33,605 nucleotides of DNA, from NCBI GenBank assembly GCA_024693345.1, contig JAILLB010000033.1, forward strand, positions 1 to 33,605, given 5' to 3'. Below are positions 8,260 to 16,973 of the stretch, piece by piece. The position numbers were made by a program, and so were the translations under genes. Position 1 is the stretch's first letter; each line of letters opens with the position of its first letter. The notes under the pieces are model-generated. The model had not been told where the DNA came from, ran no database searches, and worked only from the letters and a program-made list of their open reading frames with translations. This stretch comes from Clostridiales bacterium (GTDB lineage: Bacteria > Bacillota > Clostridia > Oscillospirales > CAG-272).

Positions 8260-11200
8260 ATGAAAAGTACGAAATTTCTAAAAAGAACTCTTGCTTCATT
8301 ACTTGCAGTTCTTTTGCTTGCTGGTTGCTTTTCACTGAGTGTATTCGCTGTTAATGCCGGTTTCGCCGGAGCTGATGGCGTTATAGTCACTTATGAAAAC
8401 GGTGTTGCAACAATATTGTTCTCATCAGAAAAGCTTGCAGCAATGATCAGTCAGAAGAAGGTTACTCTTGACGACTTGAAGTCATTCTTCCCTGACGAAC
8501 TTTACGAAGCATTCAAAGACAAAGGCATCCCCGGTGTTTTGATGTGCGAAAGTTTTTCAAATGTTTTCAAAATTGATGAACTTCTCGAACTCATTCCAGA
8601 GGAAATAATTGACGAAGTATTCACCAAGGAAGCTGTAGAAGCTGTTGCTGATCCTGAAGAAGTATACGAATCACTTACACAGGAACAGATGATTGAGCTC
8701 TACGAAATCATCACAGGTGAAGAATTCAATGCTCAGAACATTAACTGGGAAGTATTCAACAACATTCAGCTCAATGGTTCTGACTTGATTAAGATTTTGT
8801 CCAAGGCTGTAGAGACAGGCGCCATTGATCAGCAAAACGTTGAAATGAGCCAGGAAGACCTCGAAGAGCTCTTCAGACAGGCACTCTACAAAGTGTTCAC
8901 ATACACTGATGACCTCACAATCAACGATGAATCAGTCTGGGTTAACTACAAAGTTGATGACAGCCTTCTCGAAAAAGTACTTCTCGAGAACCTGCCGACA
9001 AAAGATGACTTATCAGATTCAGAAGAATATGAAGAATTGGTTGTTTTGGATGTTGTATTCGACATTGACGATACAATATCTCAGGACGACGTTGAATTCA
9101 GAATCGTTATCGGCGCATCCGGCGATGCAGACATAAGCAAACTCGCTGATTACTTCAGCTATGACAGCACAACAGGTATTTCTGCCAAACTCCCATTCAG
9201 AGCCAGCCAGTACCTCGCTCTTCTCGAATCAGAAGATCTGGATGCTGATAAAAAAGCTGAAATCCTCGAATTCTTCTCAACACCTATTGTCGATGTAGTC
9301 GCAACAATCGAAGAGTATGACGTTGAAACAATTTGCGCTATATTCGATGCCATTTTCGGTGGAAACGATGTTCAGAGTCTTGCTGATTTCAGCGATAGTA
9401 AGGTATCAAGAATTTATGACCTTATTATCTCAGTATTGAAGTCTCTCCCTGAATCAGTTCAGGAAAAATCTCTGCTTGACCAGTATAACGAAGAAGAGAA
9501 CGAATTCGAAGCAACATACAAGTTCGGTACTCTGTTGAACAAACTTCTCAATAAAGCTGCTGACAAGATTGGTGGCGACCAGAATATCATTGAAGAATTC
9601 TTCACATTCAACTCAGATAACGCTACATCAACAACTATTACCGTTTCAAACGAAGACACAAACATTGGCCGCGTTACATTCGTAGTATCCGGTTCAGAAA
9701 ACTTCGAATATACAACATTCCTCCCTGCAGGCTACACAGTTGAAGCTCTCGGTGCAATCGTCGAAGACCTCGATCATGATTTTGTTGACGAAGATGACAA
9801 CGCTGTCACAGAATTCACAGGCGAAAACATCACAGTTTACTACACTGATCAATACTGTGTAATCTTCCAGGATGAAGACGGAAACGAAGTTGAAACAGTT
9901 TACTATCTCGCCGGCGACACCGAAATCGACGAACCTGAAGTTCCTGAAAAAGCAGGATACGCAATCGTTGGTTGGAGTGAATATGAACTCGGCAGCGAAC
10001 CCGTTATTATCGTAACACCTGTTTATGACTTCCTCTATACAATCGTATTCTTGGATGAAGACGGAAACGAAGTAGATACAGTTTACTATGTCGAAAGCGA
10101 CACAGAAATCGAAGAACCTGAAATCCCTGAAAAAGATGGATATTATGCAATCGGTTGGTCAGAGTATGAACTCTGCGAAGCTGAAGTCTTGTACATCTAC
10201 CCGGTATATCAGATTTACTACAAAGTAGTCTTCCTTGATGAAGATGGCGATGAAGTTGAAACTGTTTACTACAGACTCGATGACACAGAAATCGAAGAAC
10301 CTGATGTTCCTGGAAAAGATGGATACTATGGTGGATGGGCTGAGTATGAACTCGGTGTTGAAGAATTCACATATGTATCTCCGGTTTACGAAAAGATTCC
10401 GTACATCGATTATGGCTACTACGCAGTAATCTTCTACGAGATTCGTGGTGACGAAGTCTTCACAATCGACGTTGTAAGATATAGACCGGGCGCAAGATCA
10501 ATCGTTGAACCTCCGGTACCGTCCAAGCCTGGTTACACAGGAACATGGGCTCCGTACAACCTCAACGAAGCAATCGTAGTTTCTACAATCCCAGTTTACA
10601 CACAGAACGAAACATACACAGTAATATTCGTAGATGAAGCTGGCAAGGAAGTTGCAAAAGTTGATTATCTTGTTGGCGTAAAATCAATTGAAGAGCCTGC
10701 TGTTCCCGCTAAGACCGGTTATATCGGTGCTTGGGAATCATATGAACTCGGCGTTGAAAAGACAATAACAGTTAAACCTGTTTACACAGTTGATCCTGCA
10801 ACAACAACAGAATCTTCTGTAACAGAAACAACAGAAAAGATAACAACAGAAGAAACAACAACTGCTGAAACAACCGAAAAAGTTACGACAGAAGGAACAA
10901 CAACTGTTGAAACAACAGAAAAAGTTACAACTGAAAAGGTAACAACTGAAGAGACAACATCAAAAGTTGAAGAAACCACAACTTCTGACAGTGGCGAAGG
11001 CAAGAAGGGCGACCTCACATGGCTCTGGATCCTTCTCGCTATAATCCTCCTCCTCGTAATCATCATCCTCATTCTCGTATTCAAGAGAAAGAAAGACGAT
11101 GACAACAATGACGAGAACAAAGAAGACAAACCGGAAGAAACATCTGGTGAAGGCGATGCTGCTGAATCAAAGGCTGATGACGCTGCTGTAGGCGCTGCTG

Positions 11201-11493
11201 CTGGTGCAGCTGCTGCTGGCGCTGCTGAAGGTTCATCTGAAGAAACTCCTGCTGAAGAAGCATCCGCTGAAGAAGCATCCGCTGAGGAAGCACCTGCTGA
11301 AGAAGCTCCCGCTGAAGAAGCTCCCGCTGAAGAAGCTCCCGCTGAAGAAGCTCCCGCTGAAGAAGCTCCCGCTGAGGAAGCTCCCGCTGAGGAAGCACCT
11401 GCTGAAGAAGCTCCCGCTGAAGAAGCTCCTGCTGAAGAAGCATCCGCTGAAGAAGCTCCTGCTGAAGGCGAAGACGATACAAAAAAAGAATAA
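8260..11493 (+). CDS. Membrane-anchored surface protein with five ~60-aa extracellular repeats, Thr/Glu stalk, TM and long acidic (AEEAP/S)n cytoplasmic tail
   Basis: Start re-assigned from ORF start 8092 to ATG 8260 (RBS agagagaattgaaa) followed by signal peptide MKSTKFLKRTLASLLAVLLLAGCFSLSVFA. Repeats VIFxDExGxEVxTVxYxxxxxxIEEPxVPxKxGYxxxWxxYELG..xxVxPVY. TM LTWLWILLAIILLLVIIILILVFKRKK. Confidence 0.75.
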   Translation: MKSTKFLKRTLASLLAVLLLAGCFSLSVFAVNAGFAGADGVIVTYENGVATILFSSEKLAAMISQKKVTLDDLKSFFPDELYEAFKDKGIPGVLMCESFSNVFKIDELLELIPEEIIDEVFTKEAVEAVADPEEVYESLTQEQMIELYEIITGEEFNAQNINWEVFNNIQLNGSDLIKILSKAVETGAIDQQNVEMSQEDLEELFRQALYKVFTYTDDLTINDESVWVNYKVDDSLLEKVLLENLPTKDDLSDSEEYEELVVLDVVFDIDDTISQDDVEFRIVIGASGDADISKLADYFSYDSTTGISAKLPFRASQYLALLESEDLDADKKAEILEFFSTPIVDVVATIEEYDVETICAIFDAIFGGNDVQSLADFSDSKVSRIYDLIISVLKSLPESVQEKSLLDQYNEEENEFEATYKFGTLLNKLLNKAADKIGGDQNIIEEFFTFNSDNATSTTITVSNEDTNIGRVTFVVSGSENFEYTTFLPAGYTVEALGAIVEDLDHDFVDEDDNAVTEFTGENITVYYTDQYCVIFQDEDGNEVETVYYLAGDTEIDEPEVPEKAGYAIVGWSEYELGSEPVIIVTPVYDFLYTIVFLDEDGNEVDTVYYVESDTEIEEPEIPEKDGYYAIGWSEYELCEAEVLYIYPVYQIYYKVVFLDEDGDEVETVYYRLDDTEIEEPDVPGKDGYYGGWAEYELGVEEFTYVSPVYEKIPYIDYGYYAVIFYEIRGDEVFTIDVVRYRPGARSIVEPPVPSKPGYTGTWAPYNLNEAIVVSTIPVYTQNETYTVIFVDEAGKEVAKVDYLVGVKSIEEPAVPAKTGYIGAWESYELGVEKTITVKPVYTVDPATTTESSVTETTEKITTEETTTAETTEKVTTEGTTTVETTEKVTTEKVTTEETTSKVEETTTSDSGEGKKGDLTWLWILLAIILLLVIIILILVFKRKKDDDNNDENKEDKPEETSGEGDAAESKADDAAVGAAAGAAAAGAAEGSSEETPAEEASAEEASAEEAPAEEAPAEEAPAEEAPAEEAPAEEAPAEEAPAEEAPAEEAPAEEAPAEEASAEEAPAEGEDDTKKE
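9853..10794 (+). repeat. Five tandem protein repeats of about 60 aa (InlB B-repeat/MucBP-like)
   Basis: Aligned by eye: YCVIFQDEDGNEVETVYYLAGDTEIDEPEVPEKAGY.., YTIVFLDEDGNEVDTVYYVESDTEIEEPEIPEKDGYY.., YKVVFLDEDGDEVETVYYRLDDTEIEEPDVPGKDGYY.., YAVIFYEIRGDEV..SIVEPPVPSKPGY.., YTVIFVDEAGKEVAKVDYLVGVKSIEEPAVPAKTGY... Confidence 0.8.
11251..11460 (+). repeat. In-frame 15-bp minisatellite, 14 units (gctgaagaagctccc-type)
   Basis: Fourteen uninterrupted 15-nt units coding for AEEAP or AEEAS, with only third-codon-position and P/S variation. Confidence 0.95.
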
Positions 11494-11513
11494 TTAATTG
11501 AATCACGCTTTTG

Positions 11514-11544
11514 CCACCACCTCATCCGAGGTGGTGGTTTTTTT
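11514..11544 (+). terminator. Rho-independent terminator
   Basis: ccaccacctc-atcc-gaggtggtgg perfect stem followed by ttttttt. Confidence 0.92.
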
Positions 11545-11603
11545 GTATTGCAATTTATAAAAAAAAAGACTATTATTATCGTGTTAAGTTTTTTAGAAAG
11601 GAT

Positions 11604-11735
11604 GTGAGAATATGGATAGCAGTGGCGGTCGAGGGTGCAGAACTAGCTCTAATCAACCTGTTCCCTTATGTAAGATAAATAAATATTCTCATGTCTTTGT
11701 GGGATAAGGTTCTGATTAAACCTGTTTTGCCTCAC
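11604..11735 (+). promoter_or_regulatory. Candidate structured leader RNA upstream of mgtE
   Basis: Rod-like nested pairings: gtgag (11604-11608)/ctcac (11731-11735), cagaa (11638-11642)/ttctg (11710-11714), cctgttccc (11657-11665)/gggataagg (11701-11709, partial). I do not recognise it as a known riboswitch class. Confidence 0.4.
11612..11707 (+). CDS. Possible 31-aa leader peptide/uORF upstream of mgtE
   Basis: RBS-like AAAGGATG about 10 nt before ATG. Translates MDSSGGRGCRTSSNQPVPLCKINKYSHVFVG* and lies inside the candidate leader RNA. Confidence 0.35.
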   Translation: MDSSGGRGCRTSSNQPVPLCKINKYSHVFVG

Positions 11736-11766
11736 TACAATTATATATATTGAGGAGGTATAGAAT

Positions 11767-13158
11767 ATGGATCAGAAATACACATTGGAAAACATTGAAG
11801 AACTTTTTAATTTTATTGAAAACAAACAGTACAGAAATCTAAAAGATGCAATTGTTGACTGGAACGAAGCGGACATAGCTGAACTCATCGAAAAAGTAGC
11901 TGAAGAGTACGGAAACGAAAAAGCCGTACTGCTTTTCCGTCTCCTTTCGAAAGACGTTGCATCAGATGTTTTTGCCTTCCTGCCAACTTATGTTCAGGCT
12001 GATATTGTCAATGTAATGAGCGATGTCGAAGTCAAGAACATTCTTGAAGACCTTTATGTCGACGATGCCGTCGACCTTATTGAGGAACTCCCGGCAAACG
12101 TTGTAAAAAGAGTTTTAAAGAACGCAACTTCGCAGACAAGAGCCACAATCAACCAGTTCCTTAAATACCCAGATAACTCTGCCGGAAGCATCATGACAAA
12201 TGAGTATCTGGCAATAAAGAAAACACTGACTGTACAGCAAACTTTTGATTACATCCGATCAAATGGTCAGGATATGGAAACAATCTACACTTTGTTTGTC
12301 ACAGACAAGCAGAGGCACCTGGAAGGCATAGTTACTGTTAAAGACCTTTTAATGAACCCGTACGAAACTGTTGTCGAAGATATAATGGATCCAAATGTTA
12401 TATATGCAGTCACAACAGATGACCAGGAAGACGTAGCAGATCAGTTCAGCAAGTACGGACTTGTAACAATGCCTGTAGTGGATAGTGAGAACCGAATGGT
12501 CGGTATCGTTACTGTAGACGACGTAGTCGATGTCATGGAAGACGAGGCTACCGAAGATATTGAAAAGATGGCAGCTATTTTGCCGACAGAAAAACCTTAT
12601 TTGAAAACAAGCGTTTTCAATACTTGGAAATCAAGAATACCTTGGCTCCTTCTGCTCATGATATCTGCCACATTCACAGGGCAGATCATAACGAGTTTCG
12701 AAGACGCATTGGCTACTTGCGTTGTTCTTACAGCATTCATTCCAATGCTTATGGACACGGGCGGTAACTCAGGCTCCCAGGCATCAGTAACCATCATTCG
12801 TGCACTGTCGCTTGGTGATATTGAATTCAAAGACATTTTTAAAGTCATTTGGAAAGAATTCCGGGTATCAATTGTATGTGCAATTACACTTGCAACATTG
12901 AACTTCGGAAAGATAATGCTCATAGACAGACTATTATTCAACAACACAGACGTTACTGTATTTATTGCATTCGTCGTATGTCTTGCAATGGTATTTACAA
13001 TCATCGTAGCAAAATTCGTCGGATGTACTCTGCCCATGCTTGCTCAAAAGATTGGTCTCGACCCTGCGGTAATGGCTTCTCCGTTTATCACAACAATTGT
13101 TGATGCAATTTCACTTCTCATTTACTTCGGAATTGCAAAATGGCTTTTGAATATATAA
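11767..13158 (+). CDS. mgtE: Magnesium transporter MgtE
   Basis: TGAGGAGGT RBS. N domain plus CBS pair (..YPDNSAGSIMTNEYLAI..) and C-terminal TM domain with MDTGGNSGSQASVTIIRALSLGDI. Confidence 0.95.
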   Translation: MDQKYTLENIEELFNFIENKQYRNLKDAIVDWNEADIAELIEKVAEEYGNEKAVLLFRLLSKDVASDVFAFLPTYVQADIVNVMSDVEVKNILEDLYVDDAVDLIEELPANVVKRVLKNATSQTRATINQFLKYPDNSAGSIMTNEYLAIKKTLTVQQTFDYIRSNGQDMETIYTLFVTDKQRHLEGIVTVKDLLMNPYETVVEDIMDPNVIYAVTTDDQEDVADQFSKYGLVTMPVVDSENRMVGIVTVDDVVDVMEDEATEDIEKMAAILPTEKPYLKTSVFNTWKSRIPWLLLLMISATFTGQIITSFEDALATCVVLTAFIPMLMDTGGNSGSQASVTIIRALSLGDIEFKDIFKVIWKEFRVSIVCAITLATLNFGKIMLIDRLLFNNTDVTVFIAFVVCLAMVFTIIVAKFVGCTLPMLAQKIGLDPAVMASPFITTIVDAISLLIYFGIAKWLLNI

Positions 13159-13243
13159 ATGAATATATATAATAATGTTGTTTGTTGAAATCTAATATGA
13201 TAAAATTGTCACGGACAAAAAACGCAAAGGAATGGTAATTAAA

Positions 13244-14245
13244 ATGTTTGAAAAACTCATTGAAATCTTAAAGGCAAATCCACGCAAAATAGTCTTCACA
13301 GAAGGTCCAGATGCGAGAATTCTCGAAGCAGCATCACGTCTTAAAAAAGACGGATATCTCACACCTATTTTGGTAGGTAATGTTGAAGAAGTCAAAAATG
13401 CTGCAAAAGAAACCGGTTTTGATATTGAAGGAATAGAAATAATTGACCCTGAAACATATCCGAATTTTGAAGAAATGGTTGCAAAGATGGTTGAACTCCG
13501 CAAAGGAAAGATGACCGAAGAAGAATGCAGAACTCTTCTCAAGAAGAGCAACTATTTCGGAACAATGCTCGTAAAAATGGGCGTTGCAGATTCTCTTCTC
13601 GGCGGTGCTACATATTCAACTGCTGACACAGTCAGACCTGCACTTCAGCTCATAAAAACAAAACCTGGTGCGCACCTTGTAAGCTCATGCTTTATCCTTC
13701 ACAAGGAAGGTACTGAAACACTTGCTATGGGCGACTGTGCCATCAATATTGACTATCAGGATACCCTAGACAAAGACGGAAATGTAGTAGTCACAGCAGC
13801 TGAAAAACTTGCCGAAGTCGGTGTTGAAACAGCAAGAACAGCCAAGATTTTCGGAATGGATCCAAAGGTTGCATTCCTCAGCTTCTCTACCAAAGGTTCA
13901 GGCAAGGGCGGAACAGTCGAGCTTTCAAGAAATGCAACTGCAAAAGCACAGGAACTCGCTCCGGATGTTGACATCGACGGCGAACTTCAGTTCGACGCAG
14001 CAGTGTCCCCTGTTGTTGCTCAGACAAAGTGCAAAGGCTCCAAAGTTGCAGGACATGCAAACACATTCATATTCCCATGCATTGAAGCCGGAAATATCGG
14101 TTACAAGATAGCTCAGAGACTCGGCGGATATGAAGCTTACGGTCCTATCCTTCTCGGTCTGAATGCCCCGATTAATGACTTGTCTAGAGGTTGTAATGCC
14201 GAAGAAGTATACAAGATGGCAATAATCACAGCGGCTCTTAAATAA
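13244..14245 (+). CDS. pta: Phosphate acetyltransferase
   Basis: PTA_PTB family motifs (KIVFTEGPDARILEAA, VRPALQLIKTKPG, FSTKGSGKGG, NTFIFPCIEAGNIGYKIAQRLGG, GLNAPINDLSRGC). Start moved from 13232 to 13244 because AAAGGA abuts the upstream ATG. Confidence 0.92.
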   Translation: MFEKLIEILKANPRKIVFTEGPDARILEAASRLKKDGYLTPILVGNVEEVKNAAKETGFDIEGIEIIDPETYPNFEEMVAKMVELRKGKMTEEECRTLLKKSNYFGTMLVKMGVADSLLGGATYSTADTVRPALQLIKTKPGAHLVSSCFILHKEGTETLAMGDCAINIDYQDTLDKDGNVVVTAAEKLAEVGVETARTAKIFGMDPKVAFLSFSTKGSGKGGTVELSRNATAKAQELAPDVDIDGELQFDAAVSPVVAQTKCKGSKVAGHANTFIFPCIEAGNIGYKIAQRLGGYEAYGPILLGLNAPINDLSRGCNAEEVYKMAIITAALK

Positions 14246-14288
14246 TTAGGAAAGGTATGCGGGAAGCTTTTGTTTCCCGCTTTTCGTT

Positions 14289-15440
14289 ATGGAAAAGATC
14301 ATTTATAGAAACAGACGCAACACAAACTCCTACAAATGGGATATCATACCGTCTGAATATGACAAAGGCGAAACAATACCGGCATGGGTTGCAGACATGG
14401 ATTTTGCAGTTCCGAAATGTGTCAGAGACGCAATAATAAAATCCGGAAGATTCGGTGTTTACGGCTATTCTTTTGCCGGAAAAGACTATTACAACAATTT
14501 CATCAAATGGGAAAAGAAGCGTTTCAATCACACAATAGAACGCGATTGGATCAGATTCTCAACCGGAGTCGTTGCTGCGATTAACTGGATTGTTCAGTCA
14601 ATGACAAATCCAGGCGATGCCATTATTATACAGACACCTGTTTATCACCAGTTTGCAGAATCCGTAAAAAGCAATAAAAGAAAACTCATCTGCAATGACC
14701 TTGTGAATACAGATGGTGTTTACACAATTAATTTTGAAGATTTTGAAAAAAAGATTAAAGATAATAATGTAAAAATGTTCATCATGTGCTCTCCGCATAA
14801 CCCAGTTGGAAGAGTATGGAAAAAAGAAGAACTTGTCAAGATGATTGAAATCTGCAAAAATCATGATGTCATCGTTCTTTCAGATGAAATACATCATGAT
14901 TTTGCGTTCAATAACAACAAGCATATTCCGACAATGAGCATATCCGATTATGACAAACTCATAATGCTGACTTCATCCACAAAAACATTCAATCTTGCAG
15001 CTCTTGAGAATTCCATAATCATAATAAAAGATAAGAAACTGAGAGATATTTATGATGCCAAGACATCAGATATTCATGAATCATCAGGAAACATAATAGG
15101 TTATATTGCGGCGGAAGCAGCGTTCGGAGGAGGAGAAGAATGGCTTGAACAGGTCAAGTCAATTATTTATTCAAACTACGAATTGTTAAAAAAATCTCTG
15201 CTCGGAAAATACGACAAACTGACCATATCTCCTCTTGAAGGAACTTATCTGGCCTGGGTTGATTTCGGAGCATATCTGAAACCCGAAGAAATATCTGATT
15301 TCTTCAAGAAAAAATGCGGCGTGATTTTCAATCTTGGAGAGGATTTCGGCGGTGATTGCAAATCGTTTGTGAGAATCAACCTCGCAACATCAAAAAAGAA
15401 CATTCAAACAATTTGTTCAAGAATCAAACAGAACCTTTAA
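14289..15440 (+). CDS. MalY/PatB-type PLP-dependent aminotransferase / C-S lyase
   Basis: IPAWVADMDFAVP, CSPHNPVGRVWKKEEL, DEIHHDF, TSSTKTFNLAALENS (PLP lysine). Confidence 0.9.
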   Translation: MEKIIYRNRRNTNSYKWDIIPSEYDKGETIPAWVADMDFAVPKCVRDAIIKSGRFGVYGYSFAGKDYYNNFIKWEKKRFNHTIERDWIRFSTGVVAAINWIVQSMTNPGDAIIIQTPVYHQFAESVKSNKRKLICNDLVNTDGVYTINFEDFEKKIKDNNVKMFIMCSPHNPVGRVWKKEELVKMIEICKNHDVIVLSDEIHHDFAFNNNKHIPTMSISDYDKLIMLTSSTKTFNLAALENSIIIIKDKKLRDIYDAKTSDIHESSGNIIGYIAAEAAFGGGEEWLEQVKSIIYSNYELLKKSLLGKYDKLTISPLEGTYLAWVDFGAYLKPEEISDFFKKKCGVIFNLGEDFGGDCKSFVRINLATSKKNIQTICSRIKQNL

Positions 15441-15453
15441 CCTAGAAATTTTT

Positions 15454-15487
15454 AGACCGGCAAGCCTTGACTTGCCGGTCTGTATTT
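15454..15487. terminator. Intrinsic terminator between convergent genes
   Basis: agaccggcaag-ccttga-cttgccggtct perfect 11-bp stem followed by gtattttt, between the aminotransferase and MATE stops. Confidence 0.85.
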
Positions 15488-15490
15488 TTG

Positions 15491-16837
15491 TCATATAAAA
15501 CTTCTGTTGAAAAATGATTCTCTGCTCCTCTTGAACAGCATCGGTAAAGTGAAGAAAAGCATTTTGAAAATGATATCAGCCATCATACAGAACCACACTT
15601 CTCTCAGTCCCAGATGCCATACATTAATTACCAAATAGGTAAACACCACTCTTACACCCCACATAGAAATGATTTCCCCTATCATGGGATATCTGTTTTG
15701 GCCGAGTCCGTAGTATATTCCCTGCATGATAATCATGACGCCGAACAATGGTTCCGTAAACGCAATTAACCTAAGCATTTCTGCACTGAGTTTTGCCACT
15801 TCATCGCTTATGGTAAAGAATGACGCAAGCGGATCAGATATTAGGTACATTATTGCCCCTGTCACGGTCATGAAGATCAGCACCATTAAACTGCCCGACC
15901 GAACAACTTCTTCAAACTTCTTGTAGTTTCTCTCTCCAACAGCCATTCCTACCATTGTCTGAACGGCTATCTGAATGCCGAACCCTCCTACGTAGAACAG
16001 ACCTTCTGCAGTAATTGCTATGGAATGAGAAGCGAATATTGTTGTTCCCATTCCTGAAGAAACAAGACCGGAAAACACAACATGCGCCATCCTCGTTGCA
16101 ATGTGAGTCAGAAGCACCGGAAAGATAAGCCTCCAGCAAATGCGCATGGTAACCTTGTCATACCTGAGTTCTTTCATCGGATAATACAAGCATGCCTTTT
16201 TTCTGTATATAATGAAGATTGCAATGCCGGAGAATGTATGGGAAATTGCAGTGGCAATTGCGGCTCCCAGCACTCCGAGACCAAGTACGTAGATGAACAA
16301 ATAGTTTAATCCCACATTAAATATGTTCTGAGTAATAACAACGTACATTGTAGACTTTGTGTCACCTGTTGCCCTGATGGCATCACCCAGAATAATGGTT
16401 GCAGACCTGAACAACATCGGAATGCTTGTTATAGCAAAATATATAGACGCATCGTATCTTATATCTTCTGCAGCACCCATCCATACAGGTATAAACGGGC
16501 TTGCTCCAATGCTTATGGCACCAACTGCAATACCGAATATGAATGTAAGAATCAGCGACTGTTTTGACAATATGACTGTCTTTTTTCTGTCCTGACTTCC
16601 TATTGAACTTGCAATCAGTGTCATTACAGCTATGCTTGCAGCAAAAGATATGCTGTTAATCAGCCATGTAATTGTAGTTGTCAGACTAACTGAAGCAGTG
16701 GCATTTTCACCGAGCTGGCCAACCATTGCCGTATCGACATATTGCGTCAGCGTAATAAGCAGCTGTTCAATAACAACAGGTATTGACAACAAAATTAGGT
16801 TTTTGGTTGTTGAACCGTTCTTGAAATCTATTTTCAT
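15491..16837 (-). CDS. MATE family efflux transporter
   Basis: 448 aa, 12-TM-like, starts MKIDFKNGSTTKNLILLSIPVVIEQLLITLTQYVDTAMVGQLGENATASVSLT. Confidence 0.92.
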   Translation of the reverse strand: MKIDFKNGSTTKNLILLSIPVVIEQLLITLTQYVDTAMVGQLGENATASVSLTTTITWLINSISFAASIAVMTLIASSIGSQDRKKTVILSKQSLILTFIFGIAVGAISIGASPFIPVWMGAAEDIRYDASIYFAITSIPMLFRSATIILGDAIRATGDTKSTMYVVITQNIFNVGLNYLFIYVLGLGVLGAAIATAISHTFSGIAIFIIYRKKACLYYPMKELRYDKVTMRICWRLIFPVLLTHIATRMAHVVFSGLVSSGMGTTIFASHSIAITAEGLFYVGGFGIQIAVQTMVGMAVGERNYKKFEEVVRSGSLMVLIFMTVTGAIMYLISDPLASFFTISDEVAKLSAEMLRLIAFTEPLFGVMIIMQGIYYGLGQNRYPMIGEIISMWGVRVVFTYLVINVWHLGLREVWFCMMADIIFKMLFFTLPMLFKRSRESFFNRSFI

Positions 16838-16907
16838 AATATAATCTTTCCTCGTAAATTACAGAATGAAATTTTACCACATTTTTGTTAAATTATCGAT
16901 ACTTTTA

Positions 16908-16936
16908 TTGCTATTGTGGCTTTTCGAATGTATAAT
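16908..16936 (+). promoter_or_regulatory. Sigma-A-type promoter for the esterase gene
   Basis: TTGCTA, 17-bp spacer, TATAAT. Confidence 0.7.
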
Positions 16937-16973
16937 AACTCGGAAAACTTAAGAGAGAAGATTAATAGAAAAC

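Noticed and set aside
11251-11460. Possible CRISPR-like array
   Set aside because: The 15-bp units are contiguous with no spacers and are in-frame coding sequence.
10782-11525. 247-aa minus-strand Ser/Ala-rich ORF (and the other frame ORFs over 11081-11506)
   Set aside because: Mirror translation of the 15-bp minisatellite and the Thr/Glu stalk. A repeat whose length is a multiple of 3 keeps several frames open. The + strand ORF has signal peptide, repeats and TM.
11600-11740. M-box (ykoK) Mg riboswitch upstream of mgtE
   Set aside because: The conserved M-box core as I know it (e.g. GUUAGGUGAGGCUCCUAU.., ..UGCUGCC..) is not visible. Kept only as an unassigned structured leader.
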